A stretch of 64,000 nt of DNA from Camarhynchus parvulus. Its lineage: Eukaryota; Chordata; Aves; Passeriformes; Thraupidae. The translations under genes were made by a program, and so were the position numbers. The stretch lies in contig NC_044571.1 in NCBI RefSeq assembly GCF_901933205.1, forward strand, positions 56,915,994 through 56,979,993, given 5' to 3'. Shown piece by piece: positions 13,173-24,747 of the stretch (position 1 is its first letter; every line of letters begins with the position of its first letter). Under the pieces are notes generated by a model. The model did not search any database, was not told the origin of the DNA, and worked only from the letters and a program-made list of their open reading frames with translations.

Positions 13173-16100
13173 CTTTTTTCTTCAACCATGGTTTTGTTGT
13201 GCCTATGGTTATTAGTTGTTAACAGCAATACTTGATGATAATGAGAAAAATATTTGCCTCAGTTTCATGATATTTGCCTTCCAAACTTGGGTATTTTATT
13301 GCTCTTGAATTGACTTCTATTTTTGCTGTGATGACACTTTAAAATGAACATCACACCACTGATTTCCATAAGCACAGATGGAATTCATCAGGGAGTCATA
13401 ATTCCAATTCTTTCCCTCCTCCTCTCATTTTGAATGACAAGTGTAATAATAATGAGATCAGAAAAAGACATAATCTTTAAAATTAGAGAAGGAATGGCTA
13501 AAGTGAATGGTTGTATTAGTGAACTAAGAAAATGCATTTTCATCAAGACAAAATTACATACTTTCAGAAAATGCTTGGACAAAGCTGAAAATCACATGAG
13601 CTTTTCAGAGGATTAGATGCAGCAAATGAAACAGGGCACCATCTATGCACTGAGAAAATAATGTGCCACGGGGCTGTGATATTTAAGACAGGGAGGAAAG
13701 TGCAGCCTTTTCTATCTTGGAGAAAAATGGGACTATTTCATCTCCAGTAGTTATCATGGATGCATCAGTATTTTAGATAAGTCTTATCATGAGTAGGTAT
13801 TTGACGTATTGCATCTACCCCTGGCAGACACCAAGGTCTTTAGGTTTGTTTGCTCTTTATTATTACACTTCAGCCCAAGTGGTAGAGCTTGTCACAGTTG
13901 TAACTAGTTTTGAGCTACTTAGAAATCAACATCCAATTTTATATTCTTTGCTAAAACCAGAGCTAAACAGTTTCTACTTCATAAGCCAAGGGCTGTTCAG
14001 TTTGATGTTTCACTAACAATTGTGGATGATGCTGGTTGCTTCTCTGAAGTTAGAAACACCTACTAAAAGGCAAACAGAAAATGGAAAAATGCCTTCCAGC
14101 ACATCGTTTTTCACATATGGACAATGTCAGCATTTAGTTTAGAAAGATAACTTCATGTAATGGGAGATAATACACTAAAATGAGGCAGGATAGAGGCCAT
14201 TTTGTACAGCTTCAATCTACACTCTCTCTGCCAATCTTTGTAAATCATAATCAGCACATGACATCTGCTACTTATTGTCAACATGAAAAGAAAGTTGGAA
14301 AACAAAATTATGCTTTCCATGCTGTGTTTTTATGTGTAGCTCTTTCCATGCTTGACTTTAGAAGGCAACTAAAATTTTAACTTCTAAAATGTCCTATTGA
14401 ACTCAATGCCAGAAGTTCCTGTTCCAAACATGATGAAATGTTTATATTCTTGAAAACAGAAGTAATCCAGACAATTTACTTAAAATAAAATATTATTTAT
14501 ATGATTTACTTAACTATTAAAAAGTAAAATTGAGCCTAAAGTCATCTAGGTTTCCTTGGATGTCAATGGAAGACAGCAAACTTTTAAGTGGTCATCCGCT
14601 CTATCCTGTGAGTGTGCTTAAGGTTAGTGAGGACACTCAAAGACTGAAGTTGGTTTTGTCCATCCAGCACCTTGGCTGGTTTTGTCTATTCTGTTTTAAC
14701 AAACTCCATGCATTACCCATGTCTAATTCAGACCCCAAGCTGCATGTCCTGGTCTGATCAAGATCTCTGTCACTGTGGTTTGCTTTTCATGCCCATGGAT
14801 TTAAGGTGCTATTCAGCTTCCTTTGTCTGTCTTCCAGACTGTGAAAAACACACTTCAGGCAAGCAGTTTTTGTTTAGTATTTATTTCAAATAGCATGAAA
14901 TAAAAAATTTCCTAATTTAATTTAACTAAAAGAGAAGTCTATCTTTAATAATACAAGAGTCACTCCAATATTACAAATAAAGACAGAAATATTTCATTTG
15001 AATCCCTGCAAGCTAAATGCAGCACTTTTATATAAAAGACAGCTGATTATATTGCTTTGAGCTAAGTATGCCAGGACTATTGCTGGATGAATAACAAAAT
15101 ACAGTATTTTATTTTTCAACTTTAAGCATTCCTAGATTTAGGATCAAAAACTTACAACATATCAGTTCTATTTGATTCTTAATGAAATTCGATATCTCAG
15201 ACGGCTGGCTCATGCATCTTTTTTGTTGTTTTTTTTTTGGTGGGGGGCCGGTTTGGTTGGTTAGTTGTTTTTGGTTTTATCCTTTCTTTTTTTTTTTTAA
15301 TTTTATTTTCTTTGTTTCTTTTAAAATTTGATTCTCTTGGTAGTTATAAAAACAGTGAAAGAATAACTTTCAAGGTAGAATTATTGCAATTTGCAAAGCA
15401 TAGATTTTCATTTAGTTAAAAATGCACATTTTTATTATGATTCCCTTGAAAATCAATGGCTTAAACTGAGGATGGACAGAAAGTCCTGTGAAATTACCAG
15501 TAGTTTTGTTAAGTCCAAAACTAAAATAAAACAAAGCAAAAAAAGCATGTAAAGAATTCAGAAAAATCAGTCACCATGTAATTGCCTGTTACTTCACCTA
15601 TGAGGAGAATATTGCAGAACTGAACTCAGTGCTGTGCCTATGCCTTTGATCTTGTATTACCTCTTGTTTAATTTAAGTATTTAGCATTAGAACACTGCAA
15701 AGAAGTTGATGACTCAGGGATCAGATACCACTCAGGCTCACCTTTGATTCTGGGGTCTCCATACCAAGTGTAGTCCTAATACTCTCTCTACCTTACACTC
15801 ACCTTCTGAAGGCACTGTGCTCCACACAAAATGAAGCCTGTGAAGGACATTTCCAAGCAATGTGAAAAGTCAAGTTTACAAGCAAAGAGCAATCTTCCTA
15901 CTGAGTACTTTGCAGACATCTTCTCCCTCAGCTCCTGGGGTGCTAAAACTCAAGGCTACATCCACGTTCGGGTCTTTCTCCTGGTTTCATGTGTTTTGAT
16001 TCATCTGGCACAGTGAGAAAGAAGCATCACACCTCCACTAAAATTCACTGCTGGGGAAAAACAAGGAAAATTTTTGGCTTTGGGAAAGAGGGATTGGCAA

Positions 16101-18059
16101 AACAGGAGCACTGGACTGGGAGGAAATGAGGATATGATATGTGAAACAGGAGGCATTTGAGAATGAAAGCTGTGGGAGAGGTTGTTTGCACTGGGAGACA
16201 CTTGCCCTTTATTTGGCTCTTTGTAGTGGGACAGGAAGCACTTCTACAACACAGCTATGTCACTACATGAGCTATGTCTGTGCTACCCAAAAAAGAAAGC
16301 CAGGCACTGACCTATGACTTTGGAGGCTGCTGTCTTAGGGTAACAACTTATTCACATAGCCTGACACGAGCCCCCTTTGGAGCAAGCTGGCCATGTGCAG
16401 ACTGTGCAGGCTACATCATGCTCCATGCTGGAGTTCCCTGAGGCTCGCATGAGTCATAAGATATGTAATTATTTCAAAATATTTTAAGCAATGTGTAGGC
16501 CTATTATGATTTTATAGCATGTAACTGAGAAAAATATTCCATGTGATATAGCATATGGGTGCTTGAGAATGCAGTCTTTTGAGTATGTGTTTATAACAAC
16601 AGAATAAAGAACTATCATTGATGCACCTTATCCACACTGCCTTTTGGGCATGGGATCTCATACAAACAGCCTCACAAAATAGTGCTTTCTTCTGACAGCA
16701 ACTGTTTGGTAGGGGAATAGAATATTTCATGGCGAAAAGCTGATGAAGGATGAAAGACCATAGAAGAAATAAAATTTCAACATGATCTTCTCATATGGTG
16801 CTGTAATAAATTCATTCCAATGTGCTTGTGAGGTAATTCTGGTTGCTAAATGGGTATGAGTATGAAAAACTGGCACCCTTCTTTTGTATCTCTAACCTGG
16901 TACTGGTAAGTACTAAGCTAGAGCCTAGGTTGGACTACAGGCTAGACCCTTCCCACTGTATAAAAATAGAGATATCAATGGGAGGTATTTGAATTTCTGA
17001 AGAGCACATCATAGAAATGCTACTGTTCTTTGTACATTTTCCCTCCCATAAATCACTTTTTAATATCTTTTTATTAGGAACCATAACTAATAGTTCTCAT
17101 TGTCTTATAAAAATATTATTTCATCAGAGATTTTTACTGTTAGGTAAAGCTTCATTTATGCTTATGTACTATTACTAAAGGCAGAGAAGATTCTAGCTTC
17201 CAAACTTAAAAATAGTTTCTGATTGTTTGAACAGTTTATTCGCTCAAAATTTATCATTTTACTTTATATGTTGTCTTCTTATGATACTCATTAAATAACT
17301 GTTGTTAGAAAAGGGACATGCCTTTTTCTTATGCATACCAATAAGCAATAGTGTTTGAAAGACAAAGAATAATACATTAGAACCATTTGGATACTTTAGT
17401 GAGATCATGTATTTCTCTTTTTCTTGTGAAGTAGAAGTTCAGTGGCTTTTCTTAAGTCCAAGGGCAGAAGGATGTTACTCTCAGTGGGGTTGAGCAAACA
17501 TGCCTCAAGAAGAGATAAATCCAGGGAGGAGTAAATCAACTTAGTGACAAAGAAGAAATGGGAGCAGAGAGAATTGTGTCTCTTAACCTCACAGCATGGG
17601 AAAGGCATCTGTCTGAAGGACACAACAAAAATTAGTAGCATAAAATCATAGGGATGAGTAAATTATTGCTTGGTGCTACAAGGTCTCATATAACGTCACG
17701 TCCTTAATTTGACAACTGAGTTATAATTTACAACGGAATGAATTTGCCGATGGCAGATTTGGCTTGGGACAAGGGAATGCTTACTATCTCACTACAAAAT
17801 ATCAAACCATCTGTTTTATATAGGGAGGCACATATTGAGGAAAATGGAAAGTTATCAATGTGAGACAAAATTCCTCATTCTCATATTTTGAATCAGAACC
17901 GTGCTAGTGCTGTATATCTGAAAGTACCTATACAAAAAATATATAACATATACATATAAACAATTTAAATTTCTTCCTTGGCAGTCTCTGTCTTACTCAC
18001 AAGTGCATATACACACACAAACACCAGAAAATTCAGTCTGCATGCATTCCTTTTCATAC
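13173..18059. other. AT-rich non-coding sequence
   Basis: No gene or recognisable repeat family. A T-rich stretch with a short G-rich insert lies at 15,220-15,320. Confidence 0.6.
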
Positions 18060-18221
18060 CAGACAGAAATAGAAGAAATTCCATCTCTGCACTTAAGGCA
18101 GGCACCAGGATCAGATGGATTTTCAGCCAAATATTACAAAATATTTAAAGATATTTTGTATCTCACCTTACTGAATACTTATAACCATGACTCAAGAATG
18201 AAGCTCTTCCAGATTGCATAG
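18060..18221 (+). mobile_element. Short L1-like (non-CR1) LINE reverse-transcriptase relic
   Basis: The forward frame ending at 18,221 contains APGSDGFSAKYYKIFKDIL preceded by a Glu-rich helix, a good fit to the conserved 'sPGpDGft.eFYk.fk' block of L1/Tx1-type reverse transcriptases. Only about 50 codons are recognisable. L1-type elements are rare in birds, so this would be an ancient copy. I rely on one motif block, hence moderate confidence. Confidence 0.5.
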
Positions 18222-18231
18222 GATTTGTTTT

Positions 18232-18255
18232 TATTTCTTTATTAATAAAGAAATA
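18232..18255. repeat. Perfect 24-bp palindrome
   Basis: Each half is TATTTCTTTATT and its exact reverse complement, with no spacer. It begins 11 bp after the last recognisable L1-like codon. AT-rich palindromes can form cruciforms; no function is claimed. Confidence 0.9.
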
Positions 18256-18555
18256 GTAATTTCTCATATATGGCTCATAAATGCACTGTTACTGAATAAG
18301 GTTTTAGTATGCTTTGTGAAAAAAAAGACATCTAAAGTGTTCGGCCTTAATGAAAACAATGAATTTTACCTCATGAGATTGCCCCAACAAGCAAAATGCA
18401 AAGTTCCAGGTTAGAGAAAGTTGTTTAATTCATCCAAATTAAGGTGACTTACAGCTGACACACTGCCAGAAATATAAACTGATAGAAGTAGTAAATTTTA
18501 GCAGGGTTTTATATTGCCAGATATAGAGGTAGGTGAAAAAACATAGTTCTTTTTG

Positions 18556-18584
18556 ACTTGGTGATCCTCACTGGATCACCAAGT
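18556..18584. repeat. Perfect hairpin: 12-bp arms, 5-base loop
   Basis: ACTTGGTGATCC and its exact reverse complement are separated by TCACT. The arms are mixed-sequence rather than low complexity. No flanking duplication or precursor-like extension is evident. Confidence 0.9.
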
Positions 18585-18714
18585 AAGATTATGCTTGTAC
18601 CTGTGAATAGGGAAGCTAAAACCAAGGCCATCTCTGATGAGTAAAATAAAACATAATCAGAAATCTCCAATTCTTGGACCACTTGGAAGCTTAATAGAAG
18701 AAAAAATGAATTTG

Positions 18715-18808
18715 TCCATGTTCACTGCAGGAGGGCTGGATGACGTGACCTTTAAAGGTCCCTTCCAACCCAGAGTATTATATGATTCTGTGATTGATTC
18801 TTTGATTA
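18715..18808 (+). mobile_element. CR1 LINE 3' end
   Basis: Begins near 'gcaggagggctggatgacgt', continues through 'acctttaaaggtcccttcca', and ends in degraded ATTCTATGAT-type repeats (ttatatgattctgtgattga). This is the typical avian CR1 3' untranslated end, heavily 5'-truncated. Confidence 0.78.
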
Positions 18809-21800
18809 AGCATGTCAGGAGTTATTTGTATTTGGCTAGTTTGTAGAAATGTCAGTAAGGACTGCAGTCTAAAAATTTGAGGTACCCAGGTATGTGTACA
18901 TATAGGTACATTTAGAATTTGCAATGTGACTAGGCAAACAAGGAAATACAGACACAGAAAGATTAGGTGACTTGTCTTAAATTACCTTTTATGTCTTGGG
19001 GTAGATGGTTCAGTTAACAAAACATCAGTAGCCAATGTATATAGCCTAAAAATACTCACGAATCATTAGAAATGTAGGGCTTATTTCCAGCACTGCTAAA
19101 ATGTTTTGATCATTAAGGGACAGATAATCGTAGCTTTGAATGGGAGAAAGTTTCTTTTAGAAGTCTTCTGATCCCAGCGTGTTTACCCAACTTGTGTTGG
19201 GCAAAGCAAGATCATGACCTTCTCTACAGCTCATGGCCCTTTGCCCTAACCTCCTCACCCCCTGTGCTGTGTCTTCCTTCCCTCTGTGTGCACCAGATGT
19301 GATCCCTGGCCAGGGAATCAACCAGCAGGTTGCGTTTCAAAGAGACTAACCAAGCATGTGAGACAGGATAGAGCATGCAAGGATGATGAGGGTCAGGCCA
19401 AGAGGAGCGTGCCGGAAGCCTTGTCCCGTGCACACAGTTTGCATCTGTAGTAGTCCTGCTTTTTTTTAATGACCAATGATTTAGAGAGGTGGAAGAGAGA
19501 GCCAGGTGCACTGACAGAGGCTGACTAAGCTATGTATGAGATTGTGTACATTGCGCATCACTCTCATTTACCAGGACCCTAATGAAAGATTTTCCTTCTG
19601 GAACGACAGCATTATCCAATCTTCCCTTGATTTGGTGTTGCTCTGTTCTATTCTCTAGGCAAAATTGTGTCAGAAAAACACAATGTGGCACAGAGCTTGT
19701 CAATATTTGTCACAGAATGAGATTCAGGAAGCCTGTTTTACCCAAAGGCAAAGATTTCTGTCTGTGAGTAATTATGGCCTCTTAACATGTTCTGTCTTTT
19801 CCTAAGGTATTTTTGGAAGCATATGTTCCATCTCTTCACTGCTCTCAGAGTATACTTGTGCCAAGGCTTAAAACTCCAATCAGATAATCCTGAGAAAACC
19901 AGAGTAAAATAAGATTTTCAAAATCAAATCTGCAAGGCAAGTTTGGATTTGGAATAAGAAAAGTTTAAACCACTGGTTTGACCCTGGTTTACCTGCCACC
20001 AACAGGCACTGAATTGAAACAGATCAAACAATATTCTGGAAAAGAGGTTTCAGACACATTTGTTTTAAAACAGAAGCATAAGGTGAATCCCAAATGTCTT
20101 AACTGTCTCTAAAAGAAATCTTTACAGATTATATTTTTAAAATCTCCTGCATTTGCAGAATTCAGGTTTCAGACACCAAATTGTGGATTTGTTATGTTTA
20201 TATAAAACATTGTTAACGTCTTTCACTCTCTCAAAGCTATTATGAGATCTTAGCTTATGATGTATATTGCATACCTTATATATCTTACCTGAAGATGTAT
20301 ATATGTATATATATTTGTCTGGAATAATTTACAACTTATTATTTTGACCTGTGCTCTCAAAGATGGTTCTGGCAAATCCAGGTTTGCCAGCATTGGCATT
20401 GCCTCCACTTGTCCTCCTATCTGCCCTCTGCCCTGGCACAACATTTCAGTTTCTGATCCAGTGTTTGAGTTTGATCATCAGTGAAAATGGGTTTTTTTAA
20501 CATGTCACTTAGCAAACAAAGGCTTAGGCACAGGTAGCTATAGATGCTGTGTAGAAATCTCTGTAAGAAACATGAATGAGCAACAGTGAGTGTTTATCTG
20601 ACAGAGCTCTGAGCGTTAAGCCACACAAGCTTACTACCAACAATTTTCACAGAAGAAAAACATAAAGATCCAAATGCTTGATAAGAAAAAATAGTTACTG
20701 AATTCTTTAAAGGCAAAGATGAGATTGATTTTGCTTTGTTTACCAGTAAGGAAGCAAATTTTACTGGAGAGAGGGTTAAAATGAGTCATGCTTATTTTTC
20801 CTCAGCTTTGCTCTGTTCTCTTCACTGACAGACATTTGCAGTAAGACAGTGTTGTCTGTTTTGAAACTTATACACAGGGAAGTAGGGAATTAGCAGAAAA
20901 ACACAGTAAAGATTGTGACAACACAGTGTTTTTGAATTCATTCTGATAGTTTAGGCTTTTCTTTCAACAGTTATTTTGAAATAGTGTTGAAACAACATAA
21001 TATTCCTTCACCCTTAGAGAGCCCCTGGGTCATAAACATTGTTATAGCCAAAAATTTCAGCCATTACTTCTTTATCTATCTTGAATGGTACAGAAAGAGC
21101 ATTATCATTGACTGCAGTTGGAAGCAATGATTTTAGCATAGAGCAGGAGAGTAATGTTTAATTTATTATCTCTGGTCTCAAAAATATTTGAAGCACAGTG
21201 TCTCTGAGCTTTCAGGTGTTTCCTGTATTAAGTTAGAATCCAAAGAGATTTAAAACCTGTTGTAATTCTGGAAAAGCAAAGCTTCTTGCTCTTTAGTCTA
21301 TTCCATGCACCTTGGAAATGAGTGCAGTTGATTCTAGTTTAGCCCAAGCAAATACTGCAATAGGTCACTTTTTGAATTTCAGTTTCCCTTCTCACTTTTG
21401 GGGCAATTAAAACAGATGTGTTCAGAGCTGCTCAAGTAGCAGTTGTTATCTCTTTAAATAAACTGCCTATGATGTACATAGATTGCTATCAGGTCTCAGC
21501 AGATATTATAATATCAGAAGATATTATTATGATAAATGAGACCTGATTACATTGCTTTTCAATGGCATTAATTTACATGTCTGTAGAAGTCTGTTGGGAT
21601 TGGCTTTTATAGCTAGTGTAATTTGTAGGCTTTTGACATTGCTTTGGGATAACTTGTCTAATTGGCTTTTTCCTCTCATCAGAACGGAGCATATTTTGAA
21701 GCTGACATCACTGTGGACATTATGCTATAAGGGGTTTCTTTGGATTGTTATATGAAGGATTTTTTGCCTCTTGTTAGTCTTTTGTACTTGTCATTGAAAC

Positions 21801-23828
21801 TTTTCTCTGAGCTGTAAAAGTCTTTTTCTTTACATAGTAAGAACACGATCAAAAAATGGAAAATGTGTCAAATAAAAATTCATGAAAGGGCCACCTATAT
21901 GGCTATCTACTGGGGGAAAGATTGGTTCCCCTAATAATTCTAAGGCAGATCATTCTAAAAAGATACAACAACCATTTAAAAATGTGAGAAGAGAACAAAG
22001 TGCTCAATGATATCTTCTGAATGTATTTTATTTTTTAATAACAATTTGTTTTCAAAAACTAACTTGTGGCCCATTCAAGTTTATAATAGTGATATAGGCA
22101 AGGTTGGGGAGTTTCTGAATAATTAGAAAATTAACCAGTGAGTCTAATCTCATATTTCTTGTGTGCTGGAGATTTTCATTGACTTGATGAGCAAAATACT
22201 TGAGCAGACACAGAGCAGAAGTCCAGGGATAACATTAACTTTTCCCAAATGGAAATGAGGAAATAAAAAAAAAAAAAAAAAAAAAAGAAAAAAAAGATGC
22301 CATATTAACTCTGCAGAGAAATTTAAAGGCAGGTGGTGTATTTATTTAAAGAAGCTTATTTAATAATGTGCAACTCATTAGGGGATATACAGCTGCTTTT
22401 CTTTTTGAGTCAGAGGAGCAAAGAACTTGTTTTAGAAACACTGGGATAGAAAGCCTGCCTACTTGTGCCCTTTAAAAAAAACTGTCATTGGGAGATTTCC
22501 TTCTTCCTGCAGGGACTGTCTGTTTGGAAACTGAGTTTACTGTGGTTATTGTAGCTAGGGTTTCTTTGGCAAGATTAAATTTTTGCTCTTGTTAGTTTCT
22601 TTACATCTGCTATTTAGACTTTCTTTTTCTTCTGCAATTTCTGTGCAGCAATTGCCTTTAGTGCTGCTTCTTCTGCCCCATTTCCTGCCTGATAGAAGTA
22701 TTAGCTTGGATTTACTGCAGGAAATAAACCTGGCCCTTGCCGTAGCCCCAAATCTTGTTTCTTTTCTCCTTCATCATAAAGGTAATCAGAAGAACATTGC
22801 TAAAAAGGTGTGAAACAATAGGCATTCACTAGGTCCTACTGGATAAAATTCCTCTTTTGTCTGTTTGTATGTAGATCTGTTGTCCTTGCCTTGCCAAACA
22901 TAGAAAATGAAGGTAGGATTTGGGCCAAAGACAGTTAGAAATGGCAGAGGATTGCCTGCAGTAGTGAGTATTGATTTAGCAAGATCAGTCACTCAAAAGC
23001 CAATGAGCATAGTATACTAAGAATGCCTTTCATAATACATTTTCTTTTGTTGTCTGATCTGTGTTAGCATCAGATAGATTTTATATAACTACAGGGAACT
23101 CAGTCATTTCAAATCAGCCCTTGAGAAGGGAGTTCATTGCTCTCACAGAATTTAAACATGGCTATGATTTCATGCAAAAGAAAAGGAACCATTTAAGTTT
23201 AGCCATACAGGTGACTTGGATGCCTTATTTTCCAGGATATTTATTTCTGGAAATGAGTGAATATGAATATGTGTCATGTGTTCTAATAAGTGAGATAACT
23301 TCTTGGCTCTAATCATATTAAATGTCTTCAAAGAAAATGTTTGTTTTCACATTTTTTTCCATTATTAATTCCAGCCCACAGGGAATATTTTTTTCAGTTA
23401 TCCAAGGGTCACATACTACAAAGTTAAAATGAAATTCTGACATAATTTTCTACAGAAAGTATCTAAATCCAGAATTTATGCATTCTTATTTCACATCTTC
23501 TAAATGAATTTCTAGTTTACCAAAAAGGTCATGAAAGAAAACATGAGAGTTCCACGCATTATGTTCTTCATGTGAAATATGTGCTATATAATTAACGTAA
23601 CAACAATTCATTGAATCCTTTTGCTGTAATGAAAGATGATTTGAACCATTGAGATTTAAAATATAGTTGAAAAAACATAGTAAGGGTAAGGGTATTTTCA
23701 GAACACTTGTATATATCTTGTATCAAATTGTCATATTGGGTGCTCCTACGCTGCTTTCTAAACTGAACTGCACCATGGATTCAAAGGATATAAGAGCTAC
23801 TCTAATATTCTTTATGGTATTTTTAGGG
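18809..23828. other. Non-coding left flank of the provirus
   Basis: AT-rich with a slightly GC-richer patch at 19,150-19,480. An A-run is at 22,264-22,299 and a hairpin at 21,488-21,547. No exon or gene recognised. Confidence 0.6.
21488..21547. repeat. 60-bp inverted repeat enclosing a perfect palindrome
   Basis: The 11-bp arm ATCAGGTCTCA (21,488-21,498) is repeated as its exact reverse complement at 21,537-21,547. Inside lies the perfect 14-bp palindrome GATATTATAATATC (21,502-21,515). Size and layout would suit a hairpin or a relic of a miniature transposon; no target duplication was seen. Confidence 0.85.
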
Positions 23829-23834
23829 CTGGTT
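23829..23834. repeat. Target-site duplication, left copy (CTGGTT)
   Basis: Six bases directly left of the 3' LTR, identical to the six bases directly right of the 5' LTR at 33,733-33,738. The match fixes both LTR boundaries and shows that no rearrangement has joined different proviruses here. Confidence 0.95.
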
Positions 23835-24618
23835 TGCGGTCGCTCGTGACAGAAGGCCGGCTGCTCCACAGAGCACAGACTCGAAGGAGAGTAGGTGAGC
23901 GGCCACAGTCTGTCTTGACCAGAGGCAAGTGAGCTGCGTAAGAGCAGGACTTGGCCCCCGGCCACCTGGGTCCCCTGCGCGGTCTAGCGACAGGAGGCGA
24001 CCCAGAGAAGACGGACCCGAACTTCTGGGGCGGCAATCGCTGAAGCAGTGGAGAGAAGGAAGAGGCGTGAGCCAGCCAGTTCTCCGTGAAGCAGGAACGG
24101 GTTTATTGAGGGCAAGGGAGGAACAGAAGGGTAGGGAGTCACAGAGAACTGACCCAAGATCCTCCCCCTGGTCTGGTCTTTTATGACCGACCCCAGGGGG
24201 AGGGAAAACAGAACATGACCAATCATACAACATTACTTAATCACAAAGGACAAATCAAAGAATAACACAGGTGTGGCCTTCCCCCCTCGCCCAATCACCT
24301 CCCAAACCCCGGGGAACATTCTGGATCTGGGGAGTGGGCTGGGGGTGATGGACAAGGGGGTCGCCAGGACAACAAAGGAGGGGACACAAAGAATGACAAC
24401 TGATTTAACATAAAATGAGGAGGGCCCGGCATGATAGACAAATAACTGACATGGGGGTGAGGAGGGGGCACTGGAAATCCCCTTTGCTCAGGTCGCCATC
24501 TTGAGCTAATACAAATCAATGGGAATAAAGTTTAAAACTTATAAAACTTGACCTAAGAACAGCAGAACGTAGCAAAACAGGGTGCAAAACAAAGCACAAA
24601 CACAAACGCACCCCAACA
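23835..24618 (-). repeat. 3' LTR of the provirus (784 bp)
   Basis: The polyadenylation copy of the LTR, same length as the 5' LTR and identical except for one base near its 3' end. It follows the polypurine tract directly. Proviral transcripts would end downstream of the AATAAA at 24,102-24,107. Its promoter elements could also drive transcription leftward into host DNA. Confidence 0.96.
24102..24107 (-). terminator. Polyadenylation signal AATAAA in the 3' LTR
   Basis: AATAAA on the minus strand about 70-75 nt downstream of the TATA-like box in the same LTR. It is the only sense AATAAA in a position to define the R/U5 border, so cleavage is expected some 15-25 nt further on. The 5' LTR copy is at 33,216-33,221. 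Confidence 0.75.
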
Positions 24619-24632
24619 TCTCCCCCTTTTTT
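24619..24632 (-). other. Polypurine tract
   Basis: Fourteen consecutive purines (AAAAAAGGGGGAGA, minus strand) directly abut the 3' LTR, where the plus-strand DNA primer is made in retroviruses. The tract ends exactly at the TG of the LTR, supporting both the boundary and function. Confidence 0.93.
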
Positions 24633-24747
24633 AAACTAAACGAAAACAGAACAGGAACTGAGGGAGGCGTGGGGCTGAACTCAAAACTGAACTTGAAAAG
24701 TCTTTAAACATGAAAGTCTCTCGAAAAGTCCAACTTAAAAGTCCAAC

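Noticed and set aside
12868..13235. Several overlapping frames of about 90-109 codons on both strands
   Set aside because: They cross the (TTCC) array and encode only its translated polymer; no gene.
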